Positions 35,134 through 44,713 of a DNA stretch of 64,000 nt are shown one piece after another (the stretch's first letter is position 1; each line of letters starts with the position of its first letter). Both the position numbers and the translations under genes were made by a program. The notes beneath the pieces were generated by a model. The model made no database searches, was not told the DNA's origin, and was given only the letters and a program-made list of their open reading frames with translations. This stretch comes from Alteromonas lipotrueae. Its GTDB lineage: Bacteria; Pseudomonadota; Gammaproteobacteria; Enterobacterales; Alteromonadaceae. The DNA is taken from the NCBI RefSeq assembly GCF_019249215.1, contig NZ_JAESDI010000001.1, positions 124,001 to 188,000 on the forward strand, given 5' to 3'.

Positions 35134-35772
35134 CTAGCTAAAGAGCTTCATGAACCAGCCTTTGCTAAGCTCTTCTTCACAGGTTTTAAGCTGGGTTGCG
35201 TAGCGTAATGATCTTGCTTTCACTTTAGATGCCACTTTCTTCAGCCAGGGTTTTCGGTCGTAACTTTTCCGTTTATAGCCGCCCCAGCCTTCGTGATAAT
35301 TCAAGTATTGGGCGTAAGCATCCCACTTTGAAATGCCATTTACCTTCTGCGATTTATAAATAAACCAGCCCATGAAGTCGATAGCATCTTCGAAATCATC
35401 CCTATCAGCACCGCTATTATTGGTTTCACGCATGTAGTCAGCCCATGTGGGTGTCTTAGCTTGCGAATAGCCATAAGCAGAGCTTACTCTACCCCAAGGG
35501 ACTAAGCCGAAAAATACGTAATCACGGGGAGGTAAAGCATCGTGGCGAAATGAGCTTTCTTGATACATCATCGCCATAGGCACATGAATGGGCACGCCCC
35601 ATTTATCACGTGCATCAGCGGCGGCGTCGTACCAATCATCTTTTTCAAAGAAGATTTCGCACAAATTGCTGCTATCTTTCGGGGGCGTTGTTGCACATCC
35701 AGCGATAAACAGTGGAAAAAGCACGATCAAAATTGATAAAAAAATACACAACGGTTTGAACTTTTGATGCAT
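35134..35772 (-). CDS. Lipoprotein with lytic transglycosylase-like (SLT) domain
   Basis: This 212-residue protein has a lipoprotein signal (long hydrophobic stretch, lipobox LFIAGC, Cys26). The body resembles SLT-type murein transglycosylases: a catalytic-type Glu72 in MMYQESSFRHD and the AYGYSQ motif, with a YLNYHEGWGGY stretch toward the end. It would cleave peptidoglycan glycan strands or bind them from the membrane. The stop lies only 8 bp from the repeat cluster and one 9-mer copy is inside the gene. It follows gshA by 66 nt. Confidence 0.8.
   Translation of the reverse strand: MHQKFKPLCIFLSILIVLFPLFIAGCATTPPKDSSNLCEIFFEKDDWYDAAADARDKWGVPIHVPMAMMYQESSFRHDALPPRDYVFFGLVPWGRVSSAYGYSQAKTPTWADYMRETNNSGADRDDFEDAIDFMGWFIYKSQKVNGISKWDAYAQYLNYHEGWGGYKRKSYDRKPWLKKVASKVKARSLRYATQLKTCEEELSKGWFMKLFS
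35447..35455. repeat. GTGGGTGTC 9-mer copy inside the SLT lipoprotein gene
   Basis: Exact copy, read as part of Lys-Thr-Pro-Thr-Trp on the minus strand. It is in a different frame from the Val-Gly-Val copies. Confidence 0.5.
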
Positions 35773-35823
35773 AGCTTGTCTTAACTTATGTTCTAGTAAA
35801 ATGTGTGTTTCCCTGGAACCTTC

Positions 35824-35853
35824 AACGCCTGATTTCTATCAGGCGTTTTTTTT
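35824..35853 (+). other. Hairpin with T-run on the plus strand at the gshA 3' end
   Basis: AACGCCTGAT and its complement flank TTCT, followed on the plus strand by eight or more T that fall inside the last gshA codons. The minus strand has no T-run after the stem, so it would stop antisense transcription better than gshA transcription. Confidence 0.5.
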
Positions 35854-37437
35854 TGCTTGCGGTTCGTTGAAGTAATCACGAATAAAGCTGTCGAAGTCTT
35901 TCGTATCAGCGGCTTCCACATCGGCTTGCGCAGCTAACGACGTCTCAGCGGCATCAGCAAACATAGCTTCCGTAGTTTGCTGATAATCGAAACCTTTCAT
36001 CTGCTCTTGATAACGTGCAGCTAGCTCTAAGCCATAAACACCATTATCTTTGTCATGTTTAAGCAATTCCTCTAAAAGCACGCCTGAAGGGGTTAGCGCT
36101 GGATTTGCAACTTTCATCGACTCTGCGGCAACCGCGTCACTATATCGTGTTGTGTCATTTGCCAAGTCGAGTATCTCTGCCACTTGCTCAAACTCGTCAA
36201 ACAATGATGAAGCCCACGCCGTTAATGTTGTTTCCTCATTATCGCGAATAAGCGCCAAATTAGGTTTTCTGCCTTCTAATACCACTCGATTCATGTTGTC
36301 TTTTGCTTCATTTAACTGCGCTTCGTCTAGTTCAGCACTTGGCTTCAACAAACACGTCAGTAAGAACACATCGAGAAAATCGAATTGGGTTTGGCTAATA
36401 CCAATGGGCGAAAAGGGATTTACATCTAACGCACGCACTTCAATGTAGCTGATGCCGCGCTTAACCAGTGCGTCGGTAGGCTTTTCCATCGATTGCGTAG
36501 GTTGCTTGGGCCGTATTGGCGAATACAGCTCGTTCTCAATCTGTAAAATATTACGGCTGAGCTGCTGATAGTTACCACCGTCGCCAGCAGCAAAGCTACT
36601 AAAACGATTTGACGGCGTATCCATAGCACCACGAAGCAGCCGAACATAGTTATCTAACTGGTTATAGCAAATTTTAAGCGACGACTGCTCAGCACTGGTA
36701 TATCCCAAGTCACTCATTCTCAATGACGTGGCATACGGCATGTAATACGTGCCCTTACCCACTTTTTCAAACGGTAATGCGTGCTCTTTTCCTTTCAAAA
36801 ACGAACCACACAATGCAGGTGATGCACCGTATAGAAAAGGGATTATCCAGCAGTAGCGACGGTAGTTTCTGATCAATGAAAAGTAGTTGGCTGAAGTTTG
36901 ATCTTGGCTATGCTCAGTACCGTTAAGCTCTGCCCATTGCTTCCAGAAATCATCGGAAAAAGAAAAGTTAAAATGTACGCCAGCAATCGCCTGCATCATG
37001 CTGCCGTAGCGGTTTTTTAACCCAATTCGATATACTCGCTTCATTTTACCAATATTAGATTCGCCAAAATAAGCAATAGGGATATGTGCTTCATCTTCGA
37101 TAAAACATGGCATGCTGAGGGGCCAAATTTGCTCGTTACCAATATTATCAATGGTGTACTTGTGAACATCTTGCAACTGCGTAATAGTAGTAGCGGCGCT
37201 ACTTTCTGGGGGCGTAATAAACTCTAACAAAGACTCGGAAAAGTCAGTGGTTATCGTGTCGTGCGTTAGCGCTGAACCCAACGCCTTTGGATGAGGCTCT
37301 TGCGACAGAGCGCCGTTTGGCTTAATTCGTAATGCTTCACGCTCAACACCACGCTTTATTTGCGTAAGTGCCGTTAAAAATTCAGGTGATTTAAGCGCAG
37401 CCAAACGCTTGTTGAAACACGTTGAGTTTACAGTCAA
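35839..37437 (-). CDS. gshA: Glutamate-cysteine ligase
   Basis: GshA makes gamma-glutamylcysteine from glutamate, cysteine and ATP, the first and controlling step of glutathione synthesis. The 532-residue protein is of the gammaproteobacterial type, with IKRGVEREALRI, TDFSESLLEFITP, HFNFSFSD and YIEVRALDVNPF. The only well-placed start is TTG at 37437; nearby ATGs at 37444 and 37450 are out of frame. A rare TTG start is also described for E. coli gshA and keeps synthesis low. A perfect hairpin lies just upstream. The stop codon overlaps a second hairpin. Confidence 0.95.
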   Translation of the reverse strand: MTVNSTCFNKRLAALKSPEFLTALTQIKRGVEREALRIKPNGALSQEPHPKALGSALTHDTITTDFSESLLEFITPPESSAATTITQLQDVHKYTIDNIGNEQIWPLSMPCFIEDEAHIPIAYFGESNIGKMKRVYRIGLKNRYGSMMQAIAGVHFNFSFSDDFWKQWAELNGTEHSQDQTSANYFSLIRNYRRYCWIIPFLYGASPALCGSFLKGKEHALPFEKVGKGTYYMPYATSLRMSDLGYTSAEQSSLKICYNQLDNYVRLLRGAMDTPSNRFSSFAAGDGGNYQQLSRNILQIENELYSPIRPKQPTQSMEKPTDALVKRGISYIEVRALDVNPFSPIGISQTQFDFLDVFLLTCLLKPSAELDEAQLNEAKDNMNRVVLEGRKPNLALIRDNEETTLTAWASSLFDEFEQVAEILDLANDTTRYSDAVAAESMKVANPALTPSGVLLEELLKHDKDNGVYGLELAARYQEQMKGFDYQQTTEAMFADAAETSLAAQADVEAADTKDFDSFIRDYFNEPQAKKNA

Positions 37438-37456
37438 TGTTCATATCCATGGATGA

Positions 37457-37483
37457 GTTGTTCCCCTCAAAATGGGGAACAAC
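37457..37483. promoter_or_regulatory. 10-bp hairpin directly upstream of the gshA TTG start
   Basis: GTTGTTCCCC and its exact complement flank a 7-nt loop, 20-46 nt before the gshA start and 46 nt after the M16 gene stop. No T-run follows. It may modulate gshA translation or mark the transcript boundary. Confidence 0.5.
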
Positions 37484-37528
37484 ATATTAAATTCAAGTCA
37501 CCATTGCTGATAACTTGCTATCAGGCAC

Positions 37529-40366
37529 TTAGTTTATCTGTTCTCTACTATTGGTATCTACTGATAATTCGATGATCGGCATATTTAACGACTCCAGTTG
37601 CTCAAGAATCGCATTTTTGTCGCCAACAACGATAACTTGCAGCGCATCTGTCGATAAATACTGCTTAGCCAGTGCGTTAATTTCGTCTTTGCTAATGCTA
37701 TTAATTATCTCAATTTGCTCTGTTCTGTAGCCTTTTTCAAGTCCATAGCTTTGCAATTGACGAAGAAAGCGCGCCTTACTATTGGGGGTTTCAAACTCTA
37801 ACGCATCGCTTAACGTAAACGCATTACGCATGAATTGAATTTCTTCGCCTGTCGCGCCGTTATCGATATACTGATTTATTTCTTTAAAAACTTCAGAAAT
37901 GCCTTCGGCTGTATTCGCAGCAGTAAGATCGGTTCCAACCTCAAACCAACCTAACGTTTTGCCTCCCATAAACGCACTGTTCGCGCCATAGGTAATGCCT
38001 TTATCTTCGCGCAAATTCAGATTTATCCGGCTATTAAAGCCGCCGCCCAGTGGGAAGTTAACTAAACGAGATTTAAAGTAATCGCCAGTTGCATCGAAAG
38101 GTAAGCTGCGTTTAACGATATAAACTACAGATTGAACCGCACTTGGGCTCTTTATTAAAAAGACCTGATTCTTATCGTAGGTAGGGAATGCATCATAATC
38201 TTCAAAGGTATATGTCTCACCTTCCCATTGCGCCACAAAATCTAATGCATCTACTACCGCATCAGAACTCATATTGCCAACGACTACGACACTCGCTTTA
38301 CTCGGAGAGTAGTATTGGTTATAAAACTGCTTCACATCGTCAAGTGTGATGGCCTGCACGGTTTCAATAGTGCCTTCATCAGGTAAACTTACGCGATTAT
38401 CTGCGCCGAATAATACTAAATCTCTGGCGCGGCGAGCCAAACTAGATGGCGTTTTCGCTTGCTGTTGCAAGCCTTGCAACACTCGCTCTTTCATTCTAAC
38501 GAAATCACTTTGTGCAAAAGCAGGGTTGAAGAACTTCTCTTTAAGTAGTGCCAAGGTTGGCATCACGTTTTTAGTTAATGTAGATACATAGACCTGAGAG
38601 TATCGTCCTGCCGCACTAAATCGAATTGAACTGCCTAACTTAGCAAGTTCGTTCGCTAATTCTTCATTCGTGTAGTTTTGAGTAGATTCATTCATCATTA
38701 ACGCGGTGAGGTACGCTGTACCCGCTTTACCCTCAGCGTCTAGCAACATACCGCCATCCATGCTAAGGGTTAATGTGACAGTAGGTGTCTCACTCACAGT
38801 CACCCCCATTACATTTACGCCATTGCTGAGTTCACGCTCCCAATAATCCGGTACCGTGACCACAGGCGCTTCGCCTGCTTTAGGCGGTATAGTTCTATCG
38901 AAACTAGATGGTGAAGATGTATATTCGTGATCATCAGGTTCAGTTTCGGGTAACGTTCGTACAGGACGTTCAAAGGTTGGCTCTGCCGCTTGAAGTTGAG
39001 GCTGGCCTTTAGGCACAATACTCAACACCACACTATTGGCGCCTTTGATATATTTTTTATACACACGCATCACGTCTTCAGCGGTCACAGAATTATAGCG
39101 CGCGATATCTTCAGACACTAAGTCTGGCGTTTGATAAAAAGTCTCATTGGCCGCTAGCGCAGTCACTTTGCCAGCTACACTCTGTAAGCCAAATACTGTT
39201 GATGCTTCAATACTACCTTTGGTTCGCGCTAAATCGTCGGCTTTTACACCGCGGGTTTCAAATTCAGCCAGTGTGGCTTCTATTACCTGGTGAAGTTCAT
39301 CAAGTGACTGTACTTTTGCGGGGTTAGCTAACGCAATTAGTTGAAATTCACAGGCCAGCTCGCGGCACGGGTGTGACACGACGGCTTGGACTGCCATGCC
39401 TTCTTTCACTAAATTTTTATAAAACAAAGACGTTTTACCGCCACCTAGTATGTCGGATAACACATCTAATGGTGCTTCATCAGGGTGACGCGCATAAACG
39501 GTTGGAAAAGTAATTTGTAGCAACGGCAGGTGCACCTTATCTTCTAACGTCATATAGCGTGTTTCAGATAGGGTCACAGGCTGTGGTTCAGGATCTTTTA
39601 CTTCAGGTCCTTTTGGAATATCACCAAAATATTGGGCTATTAATGCTTTGGTTTTGGCAGTATTTATATCACCACCTATGGTCAACACTGCATTATTTGG
39701 CCCATACCAGCGTTTAAAAAAAGCTTTAAGGTCGTTCACGTTAACGCGGTCTAAGTCTTCAACGTAACCAATGGTCATCCATGAATAAGGGTGCCCTTCT
39801 GGATACATTGCTTCGCCATTGAGTTCATGCCTTAGTCCGTAAGGCTGGTTATCCACTCGCTGAGCACGCTCGTTCTTAACGGTTTCACGTTGATTTTCAA
39901 ATTTAGTTTGGTTTACCGCTTCAAGCAAATACCCCATACGGTCTGCTTCTAGCCACAACACCTTTTCGAGTTGGTTAGCCGGCACAGTTTCGTAGTAATT
40001 AGTTCTGTCGGTATTTGTCGAGCCGTTCAAACTTCCGCCGGCTTCGGTGATCACTTTAAAATGCTGTTCATCTGCCACGTGTTTCGAGCCTTGAAACATC
40101 ATATGCTCGAAAAAGTGCGCGAAACCAGACTTACCCACTTCTTCACGCGCAGAGCCTACGTGGTAAGTCACATCTACATGAACGAGGGGATCTGAATGGT
40201 CTTCGTGAAGAATAACCGTTAATCCATTACTGAGCGTGTACTTTTCGTAGGGGATAGTAACTGCGGAGCTATCGGCGGGGGTATCTACGTTTGCCCGTTG
40301 GCATCCGTTAAGTACGCTAATAGCAAAAACTGCAACAATAAGGCGAAACGCCAAACTTCCTGACAT
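37529..40366 (-). CDS. M16-family zinc metalloprotease, lipoprotein
   Basis: This 945-residue protein contains two fused M16 (pitrilysin/insulinase-like) halves. It has a lipoprotein signal with lipobox VLNGC (Cys22). The first half has the inverted zinc motif H84-F-F-E87-H88 (FAHFFEHMMFQG) and the downstream ENQRETVKNER glutamate; the second half (from about 510) lacks HxxEH and forms the inactive lid, as in other fused M16 peptidases. It would degrade peptides in the periplasm, anchored to a membrane. It lies upstream of gshA on the same strand. Confidence 0.93.
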   Translation of the reverse strand: MSGSLAFRLIVAVFAISVLNGCQRANVDTPADSSAVTIPYEKYTLSNGLTVILHEDHSDPLVHVDVTYHVGSAREEVGKSGFAHFFEHMMFQGSKHVADEQHFKVITEAGGSLNGSTNTDRTNYYETVPANQLEKVLWLEADRMGYLLEAVNQTKFENQRETVKNERAQRVDNQPYGLRHELNGEAMYPEGHPYSWMTIGYVEDLDRVNVNDLKAFFKRWYGPNNAVLTIGGDINTAKTKALIAQYFGDIPKGPEVKDPEPQPVTLSETRYMTLEDKVHLPLLQITFPTVYARHPDEAPLDVLSDILGGGKTSLFYKNLVKEGMAVQAVVSHPCRELACEFQLIALANPAKVQSLDELHQVIEATLAEFETRGVKADDLARTKGSIEASTVFGLQSVAGKVTALAANETFYQTPDLVSEDIARYNSVTAEDVMRVYKKYIKGANSVVLSIVPKGQPQLQAAEPTFERPVRTLPETEPDDHEYTSSPSSFDRTIPPKAGEAPVVTVPDYWERELSNGVNVMGVTVSETPTVTLTLSMDGGMLLDAEGKAGTAYLTALMMNESTQNYTNEELANELAKLGSSIRFSAAGRYSQVYVSTLTKNVMPTLALLKEKFFNPAFAQSDFVRMKERVLQGLQQQAKTPSSLARRARDLVLFGADNRVSLPDEGTIETVQAITLDDVKQFYNQYYSPSKASVVVVGNMSSDAVVDALDFVAQWEGETYTFEDYDAFPTYDKNQVFLIKSPSAVQSVVYIVKRSLPFDATGDYFKSRLVNFPLGGGFNSRINLNLREDKGITYGANSAFMGGKTLGWFEVGTDLTAANTAEGISEVFKEINQYIDNGATGEEIQFMRNAFTLSDALEFETPNSKARFLRQLQSYGLEKGYRTEQIEIINSISKDEINALAKQYLSTDALQVIVVGDKNAILEQLESLNMPIIELSVDTNSREQIN

Positions 40367-40597
40367 GCTGGATCCTTCTAGGTGGCCTCGCTTTTATAAT
40401 GCATTTAACTCGCATCACACTAGCGTCTATAATAATACAACCGTTGAGACAATGGCCTGGGGCATACGTTTCATCGAAGACTACCAGACTTTTTAACGCT
40501 TTACTTGCTCTGACTTGCTATCATTGTATTAATTTATAAAATTCTGAAATACACTGGCAGTGAACACAGAACAAAAAACGTAGTTAAAGGAACTTAC

Positions 40598-41155
40598 ATG
40601 GATCAGCTCGCAACAGTCTTAGATTTTGAATTTGGCATGTCTCAACTAAGTGGTAATAAAACACTGTTGTTAACCTTATTAAATAAGTTTTCAGATGAAT
40701 ATCGCTCAGCAAACGATGATTTACAGCGATTAGTGAAAGAAGAAAATTTCGACGAGGCATACTCTTTAATCCATACGCTGAAAGGTGTAGCAGGAAACTT
40801 GGGGCTATTTGCGTTGCATCACGCCAGTAAACCCGTTGAAGCAAGCGTTAGAAACGACAAATGCCTTCCTGATGACTACGCCAGTTTTTCTGCTCTTGTT
40901 GATGAAACCATAGCGGCTGTAGATGCACTATCGGCAACTCCTGAGCCCGCTGCGCCTGAAGCAACTAGCGCAGTTGCTACCCAAGCTCGTGAGCAATTTA
41001 TGGCTGCATTAAAGGCCAGTGAGTTCATTTCTCAATCGACGCTTGATGAATGGTTAAGCGCACTTTCGCTACCGCCTGAAACAAAGCAAGGAATTGAAGA
41101 CGCGGTAGACGAACTAGACTACGACGAAGCCATCGCCCTACTTGAAAAAGCCTAA
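40598..41155 (+). CDS. Hpt-domain phosphotransfer protein
   Basis: This 185-residue protein has an N-terminal Hpt four-helix domain whose phosphoacceptor is H59 (SLIHTLKGVAGNLGL). It relays phosphate between a hybrid kinase and a response regulator, neither encoded nearby. After an Ala/Pro-rich linker (about 112-130) the C-terminal part (about 131-185) is a small acidic helical region of unknown role. AAGGA lies 6 nt before the ATG. Its TAA stop abuts the GTG of the next gene, so the two are co-translated. Confidence 0.9.
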   Translation: MDQLATVLDFEFGMSQLSGNKTLLLTLLNKFSDEYRSANDDLQRLVKEENFDEAYSLIHTLKGVAGNLGLFALHHASKPVEASVRNDKCLPDDYASFSALVDETIAAVDALSATPEPAAPEATSAVATQAREQFMAALKASEFISQSTLDEWLSALSLPPETKQGIEDAVDELDYDEAIALLEKA

Positions 41156-41959
41156 GTGAGCGAAATACCTATTTTAGTTGACGATAACGATGTGCTTATC
41201 GTCAACAAGCCCTCCGGCATTGCCATGCATGACAATGCTAATACTACGAATATTGAGAGCACGGGAACTGGTGAGAACATAAAAACCGGTGGAAGCGCTG
41301 ACTCGGGTTATATCAGTAATATAGACACACATGCATTAGGTATTGTTAGCCTGCTTCGCGAACAAACTGGTTTTAGTCAACTTCACCTTTGTCATCGCTT
41401 AGATACCGGTACCTCTGGCTGTTTGTGCTTAGCCAAAAATACCCAAACAGCAGCACTTATTGGTGAGGCCTTTGCATCCCGTCGAGTTAGCAAATACTAC
41501 TTAGCCATTAGTGCCGACAAGCCGAAAAAGAAACAAGGTACCATTGTAGGCGATATGAAAAACCGCCGCGGCGGCCAATTCATGCTGCTTAAAAGCAAAG
41601 ATAACCCTGCAGTCACCCAGTTTTTTAGTCAATCTGCTAAACCTGGCTATCGCGGATTTATCGTAAAACCGCTTACAGGTAAAACCCATCAAATTCGAGT
41701 CGCTCTTAAGAGTATGGGTGCAGCGATACTTGGCGACACACTTTACAGCGGTGCACCATCCGATAGATTACATTTACATGCTGGCTGGCTGCGCATTCCC
41801 CTTCCCTCTCGCACTATTTTAGTCAAAGCGCCGATACTCTCTGGTGATTTATTTACTGATAGTGAAGTAAGCAATTGGCTTACTGAATTACCTGAGCCAG
41901 ATAGCTTTAATTGGCCTGTAATTGCCCCTTCTTTATTACAGTTAGTTAGCAAGGCTTGA
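41156..41959 (+). CDS. RluA-family pseudouridine synthase
   Basis: This 267-residue enzyme isomerises uridine in rRNA or tRNA; the target base is unknown. The catalytic Asp lies in HRLDTGTSGCLCLAKN, with the family's VLIVNKPSG near the N terminus and TGKTHQIRVALKSMGAAILGDTLY further on. No S4 domain is present. Between KPSGIAMHD and the next conserved block lies a Ser/Thr/Gly/Asn-rich insertion of about 30 residues (29-58) that most relatives lack. Translation starts at GTG with no gap after the Hpt stop. Confidence 0.9.
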   Translation: MSEIPILVDDNDVLIVNKPSGIAMHDNANTTNIESTGTGENIKTGGSADSGYISNIDTHALGIVSLLREQTGFSQLHLCHRLDTGTSGCLCLAKNTQTAALIGEAFASRRVSKYYLAISADKPKKKQGTIVGDMKNRRGGQFMLLKSKDNPAVTQFFSQSAKPGYRGFIVKPLTGKTHQIRVALKSMGAAILGDTLYSGAPSDRLHLHAGWLRIPLPSRTILVKAPILSGDLFTDSEVSNWLTELPEPDSFNWPVIAPSLLQLVSKA

Positions 41960-41967
41960 TGTAAGAA

Positions 41968-43077
41968 ATGAAAGGTAAAAAGGCCAGGCAAGGCGTGCAA
42001 AAAACAGAAAACCTATTGGGTGAGGGCAACTCGCAGGCACAAGGCAATTTTAAGACTGAGCAGCTCGAAATAAAAAAAATCCACATTGCGGGCAGTGGCG
42101 CTATTGGTTCTTTACTCGCAGGGGCTGCAGAAAAACAAGCAATTCCTTACGCGCTTTACCCAAGAAACTCAGTATTTCAAGTCGAGAATGCGAGTATAGG
42201 GAAACCTAAATTTGAGCCATCTAAAACTGAGACACCCACACCCTATTTAAAAAATGACAATGAGACACCCACCCCCTTGTTAATAGAATGGACTGACGGT
42301 ACCGAATACCCCATTACGCAAATCAACAGTAACAAGCCACATCTTTCGCCTAACGATATTTTGGTATTGCCTTTAAAAGTGCACCACTTGAAAACCGCGC
42401 TTACTCAATGGCTGCCATTAATCGATAAAAGTACCCCTGTAGTGCTTCTACACAATGGTATGGGTGGGTATGAAATAGCGACATCTATATTGCCAGCCAA
42501 GCAACCATTGCTGCTTGCGACCACCAGCCATGGGGCGATGAAGCGCACGACAACTCAGATTATTTACACCGGTGTGGGCGCCACCCAGATTGGTATTGCC
42601 CCCCATTTGGTTTCGCACAAACAACTCACTATGCCTGAGTGGGCGAAAAGTGTGTGTCACACTTTATATGCGCTACTTCCACCAGTGAGTTATCAAACTG
42701 ACATCATGAAAGCTTTGTGGGCCAAGCTTGCGATTAATGTGGTGATAAACCCATTAACTGCCCTAAATAATGTGACAAATAGCCATATTGCTGATGAGCA
42801 GTTTGCGAAAGAACGCAAAACGCTTTGTGAAGAATTTGCTGAAGTGGCAAACGCCTGTGGTCAGTGTTTTGATGCTAATAAAATCGAACAACAAGTAATC
42901 AACGTTGCTGGCCTTACTGGCAGTAATTACTCCAGCATGCATCAAGACGTGCTAAATCATCGGCAAACCGAGATTGAAGCCATTAATGGCTACATTGTCA
43001 AAATGGCACAAAAAAAGGGTATTGAAGTTCCCCTCAATACCCTTCTTACACAACAAGTCAAAGCGCGTTTAGCCTAA
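41968..43077 (+). CDS. 2-dehydropantoate 2-reductase family protein
   Basis: PanE-type enzymes reduce ketopantoate to pantoate with NADPH for coenzyme A synthesis. The nucleotide motif IHIAGSGAIGSLLA begins near residue 39, after an unusual basic N-terminal extension; the true start may be later than the ATG at 41968. The catalytic Lys lies in LWAKLAINVVINPLTALNN, typical of the ApbA C-terminal domain. At about residues 77-99 a Thr/Pro-rich insertion carries two copies of the GACACCCAC 9-mer. The gene follows the pseudouridine synthase by 8 nt. Confidence 0.87.
   Translation: MKGKKARQGVQKTENLLGEGNSQAQGNFKTEQLEIKKIHIAGSGAIGSLLAGAAEKQAIPYALYPRNSVFQVENASIGKPKFEPSKTETPTPYLKNDNETPTPLLIEWTDGTEYPITQINSNKPHLSPNDILVLPLKVHHLKTALTQWLPLIDKSTPVVLLHNGMGGYEIATSILPAKQPLLLATTSHGAMKRTTTQIIYTGVGATQIGIAPHLVSHKQLTMPEWAKSVCHTLYALLPPVSYQTDIMKALWAKLAINVVINPLTALNNVTNSHIADEQFAKERKTLCEEFAEVANACGQCFDANKIEQQVINVAGLTGSNYSSMHQDVLNHRQTEIEAINGYIVKMAQKKGIEVPLNTLLTQQVKARLA
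42231..42272. repeat. Doublet of GACACCCAC inside the PanE-like gene
   Basis: Copies start at 42231 and 42264, each in a longer match (GAGACACCCAC, one base, CCC, then TTAA). Both are translated as Glu-Thr-Pro-Thr-Pro within a segment that looks inserted between family blocks. Confidence 0.65.
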
Positions 43078-43131
43078 GTGCTGTGAGCTGTTTTTTATAA
43101 CGTTAGCTAAGTATAACGTCATTTGCGCAGC

Positions 43132-44688
43132 TTATTCTTCTTCGGTGCCTTTTGAAACTTCAGGTTTCATATGCGGGAATAAAATCACGTCTTTAATCGT
43201 TGGGCTGTCAGTAAATAGCATAGCCAAACGGTCAATACCAATACCTTCACCGGCCGTAGGCGGTAAACCGTACTCTAACGCACGAATGTAATCTTCGTCG
43301 TAATGCATTGCTTCATCATCGCCGGCATCTTTCTCTTCCACTTGCTTAGAGAAACGCTTGGCTTGATCTTCAGAGTCATTTAACTCGCTGAAACCGTTAG
43401 CAAGCTCACGGCCGCCTACGAAGAATTCAAACCTGTCAGTAATGAATGGGTTTTCATCGTTACGACGAGCAAGAGGCGATACTTCCCACGGGTATTCTGT
43501 AATAAACGTAGGCTGTTCAAGCTTCTCTTCTGCGGTGGCTTCGAAGATTTCACACAAGTACTTACCAGCGCCCCAAATACCGTCAACTTCAGGCTCTTTA
43601 ATATGCAGCTGTTTCGCCATGGCTTTAAGTGCATCAAGGTTAGCTTCTGGGTCGCGAATAGCGGCTTCATTGGCTTCTGGCCAGTATTTAAGAATAGCGT
43701 TGCCCATACTTAAGCGCTCGAACGGCTTACCAAAGTCGTACTGCACTTCTGAAACCACGTTACCGTCAGTATCTTTGTTGGTGTTAGTAATAACACTAGA
43801 ACCTAAAATATCTTCGGCAAGAGTACGCAACATGTCTTCTGTTAAGTTCATCAGGTCATTGAAATCAGCATAGGCCTGATAAAATTCCAACATAGTGAAC
43901 TCTGGGTTATGACGTGTTGAAAGCCCTTCGTTACGGAAGTTACGGTTAATTTCGAACACGCGCTCGAAACCACCTACTACTAAACGCTTCAAGTAAAGCT
44001 CTGGGGCAATACGCAAGTACATATCAATGTCTAACGCATTGTGATGAGTAACAAACGGCTTTGCAGTTGCACCACCGGGAATAACCTGCAGCATAGGCGT
44101 TTCTACTTCAAGGAAGTCGCGCTGGGTGAGGTAGTTACGAATACCATTTACAATCTTACTTCTGATCATAAAGGTTTTGCGCGTTTGTTCACTGGTAATA
44201 AGGTCAACGTAACGCTGACGATATTTGGTTTCTTGGTCGCTTAGGCCATGGAACTTCTCTGGTAGAGGGCGCAGTGCTTTCGTTAGCAATGCATACTCTT
44301 CCATGTTCACATATAAATCGCCTTTACCCGACTTATGCAATACACCAGCAACACCAATAATATCACCAATATCTAACGCACCGTACTGCGCTTTAAGGGC
44401 TTTTTGGGTATCTTTATCAGCGTAAGCTTGAATGCGACCAGTCATGTCTTGTAGCAACATAAACGGGCCACGCTTAGCCATAATACGGCCAGCAATGCTT
44501 ACTTTATTGCCCTGCTCTTGCAAGGTTTCTTTATCTAGTTCACCGAACTTGCCTTGAAGTTCGTCAGCATAGTTTTCACGACGGAAGCTGTTTGGGAAGC
44601 CATTTGCACGGCACTGCTCACGAATTGCGCTTAGTTTTGCTCGGCGCTCAGCAATTAATTTATTTTCGTCGGTTTGTTGGTCAGTCAT
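43132..44688 (-). CDS. lysS: Lysyl-tRNA synthetase, class II
   Basis: LysS charges tRNA-Lys. The 518-residue protein has the N-terminal OB-fold anticodon-binding domain (about 60-150, [19 protein letters not shown]) and the class II catalytic core with motif 2 ([34 protein letters not shown]) and motif 3 ([13 protein letters not shown]). It follows prfB by 25 nt in the same transcript, the same order as in E. coli. Confidence 0.97.
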   Translation of the reverse strand: MTDQQTDENKLIAERRAKLSAIREQCRANGFPNSFRRENYADELQGKFGELDKETLQEQGNKVSIAGRIMAKRGPFMLLQDMTGRIQAYADKDTQKALKAQYGALDIGDIIGVAGVLHKSGKGDLYVNMEEYALLTKALRPLPEKFHGLSDQETKYRQRYVDLITSEQTRKTFMIRSKIVNGIRNYLTQRDFLEVETPMLQVIPGGATAKPFVTHHNALDIDMYLRIAPELYLKRLVVGGFERVFEINRNFRNEGLSTRHNPEFTMLEFYQAYADFNDLMNLTEDMLRTLAEDILGSSVITNTNKDTDGNVVSEVQYDFGKPFERLSMGNAILKYWPEANEAAIRDPEANLDALKAMAKQLHIKEPEVDGIWGAGKYLCEIFEATAEEKLEQPTFITEYPWEVSPLARRNDENPFITDRFEFFVGGRELANGFSELNDSEDQAKRFSKQVEEKDAGDDEAMHYDEDYIRALEYGLPPTAGEGIGIDRLAMLFTDSPTIKDVILFPHMKPEVSKGTEEE

Positions 44689-44713
44689 AACCTATTCACT
44701 TTCGTTGTTCGGA

